DNA of 64,000 bases. It comes from Lepidostoma basale (taxonomy: Eukaryota; Arthropoda; Insecta; Trichoptera; Lepidostomatidae). The DNA lies in contig JAHDVF020001365.1 of the NCBI GenBank assembly GCA_022606425.2, positions 434,001 to 498,000 of the forward strand, given 5' to 3'. The position numbers and the translations under genes are program-made. Each line of letters begins with the position of its first letter. Position 1 is the first letter of the stretch. A model generated the notes under the pieces. The model ran no database searches. It was not told the origin of the DNA and saw nothing but the letters and a program-made list of their open reading frames with translations. Of this stretch, positions 62,735 to 64,000 are shown in pieces.

Positions 62735-63025
62735 AATGGATTTTCTGCTTAATGCTTCCCAATCTTAATAAATGACGCTAGTGTAGAGTGAACTTAAATA
62801 TGTAAAGATAAACGCGGGATTCTAGCATATATACAAGTTCCAAAAATTGGCAGATGTGGTGGTCATAAGAAGGGCGGAATGGGGAATGTTGTTAAACATA
62901 AAGCGATCGCTCAACCCAACCAATGACAGGTCATGAGTCCTGTAAGCGCCTCGGCCACCACATTCTGTTCCCAGAAAAACAATTTACATTTTCGTCTCTA
63001 TTGAGATACAATTGATCCTTATAAA
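62735..63025 (+). repeat. R repeat
   Basis: TTTTCTGCTTAATGCTTCCC through AACCCAACCAATGACAGGTC to TTGAGATACAATTGATCC. Confidence 0.75.
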
Positions 63026-63559
63026 AAATTAAAAAATGGAGTTAGAATGTTGGTTTATTCAAATGAACGCCTAAAGTCTAAGGGTGGGAAAATCGATGTG
63101 CCATATGTGCATGAAATAAAGTGTGGATGTTGTTAAGGTTATATAAATAGATTTTCTTTCTGTCTAACCCATCTGGGAATGGGGTATGCTTGATAAAAAA
63201 AAACTTCGTAGTTAATAAATAATTTTCAATTATTTGAAGAGGTAAAGAATCACAGCTGAGACCACTTTTTATGACTATCACGTAGAATGAATCCACAGGT
63301 CCTAAATCGTTACTTAGAAGAATGATTGTTCAGACAAAGGAGGAGCAATCCATTTCCGAGTCCCCAGGGATCGTACCGTGGACCAATAATTGAAATAGAC
63401 TGCGGGTAAGATAAAAGAAAGTACTCAGAGCTGTAGTACGAGCTAAGAAGTAAAGCATATTTCAGTGAAGTTCCAATTTGTTAATAATTATTCTATTTAA
63501 TTACTATCAAAATTTCATAACGTTTATTTGATTTTAATTGATTTCATTTGGTAATTTAT
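63026..63559. other. No clear feature
   Basis: 63085-63180 may be a very old LINE 3' end (TTCTTTCTGTCTAACCCATC), but the match is weak. Confidence 0.3.
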
Positions 63560-64000
63560 AACTAACTAACTAACTAACCATCACACCGTCTCTCCGAAGG
63601 GGAAGGCAGAAAGAATGGACTGCCACACTTTTCTTTCCTGGCATATTTCTCTCGCTTCCTCAACATTCATACATCGTGTCATGCACGCGCGTCGATTTCT
63701 TTGACTCCTCACATGGCCGACATTCAATATTTGATTTATCTGATCGTTCCACGTTTTCCTCGGTATTCCTCTATTTCTGGTTCCATTTACATCGTTAACA
63801 TATATTTTTTTACTATTCTTTCTTCATTCATTCTTTCCATATGTCCAAACCATCTTAATGATCCTTTCATTATTTTGTTCATAACACCATCATTCACACC
63901 GCATTCACATCTTATATTTTCATTCGACACTCTATCGTACACAATCGTCTAAGATATCTCATTTCTACTGCATTTATTCTTCTTTCATCTTTATTTTGCC
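63560..64000 (-). mobile_element. L-A LINE 3' part, runs off the window
   Basis: Tail AACTAACTAACTAACC, hairpin CTCCGAAGGGGAAGG, then coding debris for GSLRWFGHMERMNEERIVKKIYVNDVNGTRNRGIPRKTWNDQINQILNVGHVRSQRNRRAC on the minus strand. It continues beyond base 64000. Confidence 0.85.

Overview
This 64 kb window looks like AT-rich, repeat-dominated nuclear DNA of an arthropod, most likely an insect; the order cannot be fixed from sequence alone. The evidence is the repeat content: three mariner lineages, many 5'-truncated LINE (RTE/CR1/jockey-like) 3' ends, tRNA-derived SINEs, hAT-like elements, Gypsy-type solo LTRs and hammerhead-ribozyme-bearing retroposons. I see no rRNA, tRNA gene, CRISPR array or bacterial-style operon and no convincing host gene. 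The only apparently intact coding gene is a mariner transposase at 48977-50038.

Working names. L-A, L-B and L-C are related LINEs that share a C-terminal reverse-transcriptase tail (GSEAW...LRRMCG...RWFGHMERM...GRPRKTWHDQIN). Most L-A and L-B copies end in a TTAG-repeat tail and L-C copies in a TTTG/TTG tail. L-D, L-E, L-F, L-H, L-I, L-J and L-K are other LINE C-termini, several with GAA tails. L-G is a jockey-like group with GATTT or TAAA tails. SINE1 and SINE2 are tRNA-like SINEs. S is a structured non-autonomous retroposon whose last ~60 bp match the L-A 3' end. R is an unclassified dispersed repeat. H1-H8 are families carrying hammerhead-like cores.

Layout. 0-9 kb: LINE ends, a fossil mariner (1717-2978), a solo LTR (4096-4673) and hammerhead-like elements. 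8.4-24 kb: S copies, L-A/B/C/D copies, hammerhead motifs, a TA-flanked terminal-inverted-repeat element (15383-16577), SINEs and R repeats. 23.7-28.5 kb: a decayed cecropia-type mariner, then a 5'-truncated jockey ORF2 (25117-27719) broken by one frameshift, then an L-B copy. 28.5-38.9 kb: LINE debris and a nested hAT-like/LINE block (34264-35420). 38.9-42.1 kb: two large near-perfect palindromes, a chimeric tandem array and MITE-in-MITE. 42.7-48.6 kb: an H3 element, a solo LTR (43529-44139), R, LINE pieces and S. 48.7-50.3 kb: the intact mariner inside an L-A copy that has a 14-bp target-site duplication. 50.7-64 kb: a CT microsatellite, LINE F, a three-level nest (51756-52698), S, a Penelope-like GIY-YIG C-terminal relic followed by a hammerhead core (55990-56432), an H3 element split by two later insertions, a 575-bp hAT-like element with an exact 8-bp duplication, and more LINE ends.

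The main biological theme is a dense set of hammerhead-like motifs. They belong to different families, but all follow the pattern CUGANGA / stem II / GAAA / short self-complementary stem III (CATG, CTAG, CCGG, CG) / UH, with a pairing stem I in the best copies. They lie mostly in inverted-repeat elements, as in Penelope-like terminal repeats or retrozymes. A second theme is S, which appears to use the LINE 3' hairpin and TTAG tail.
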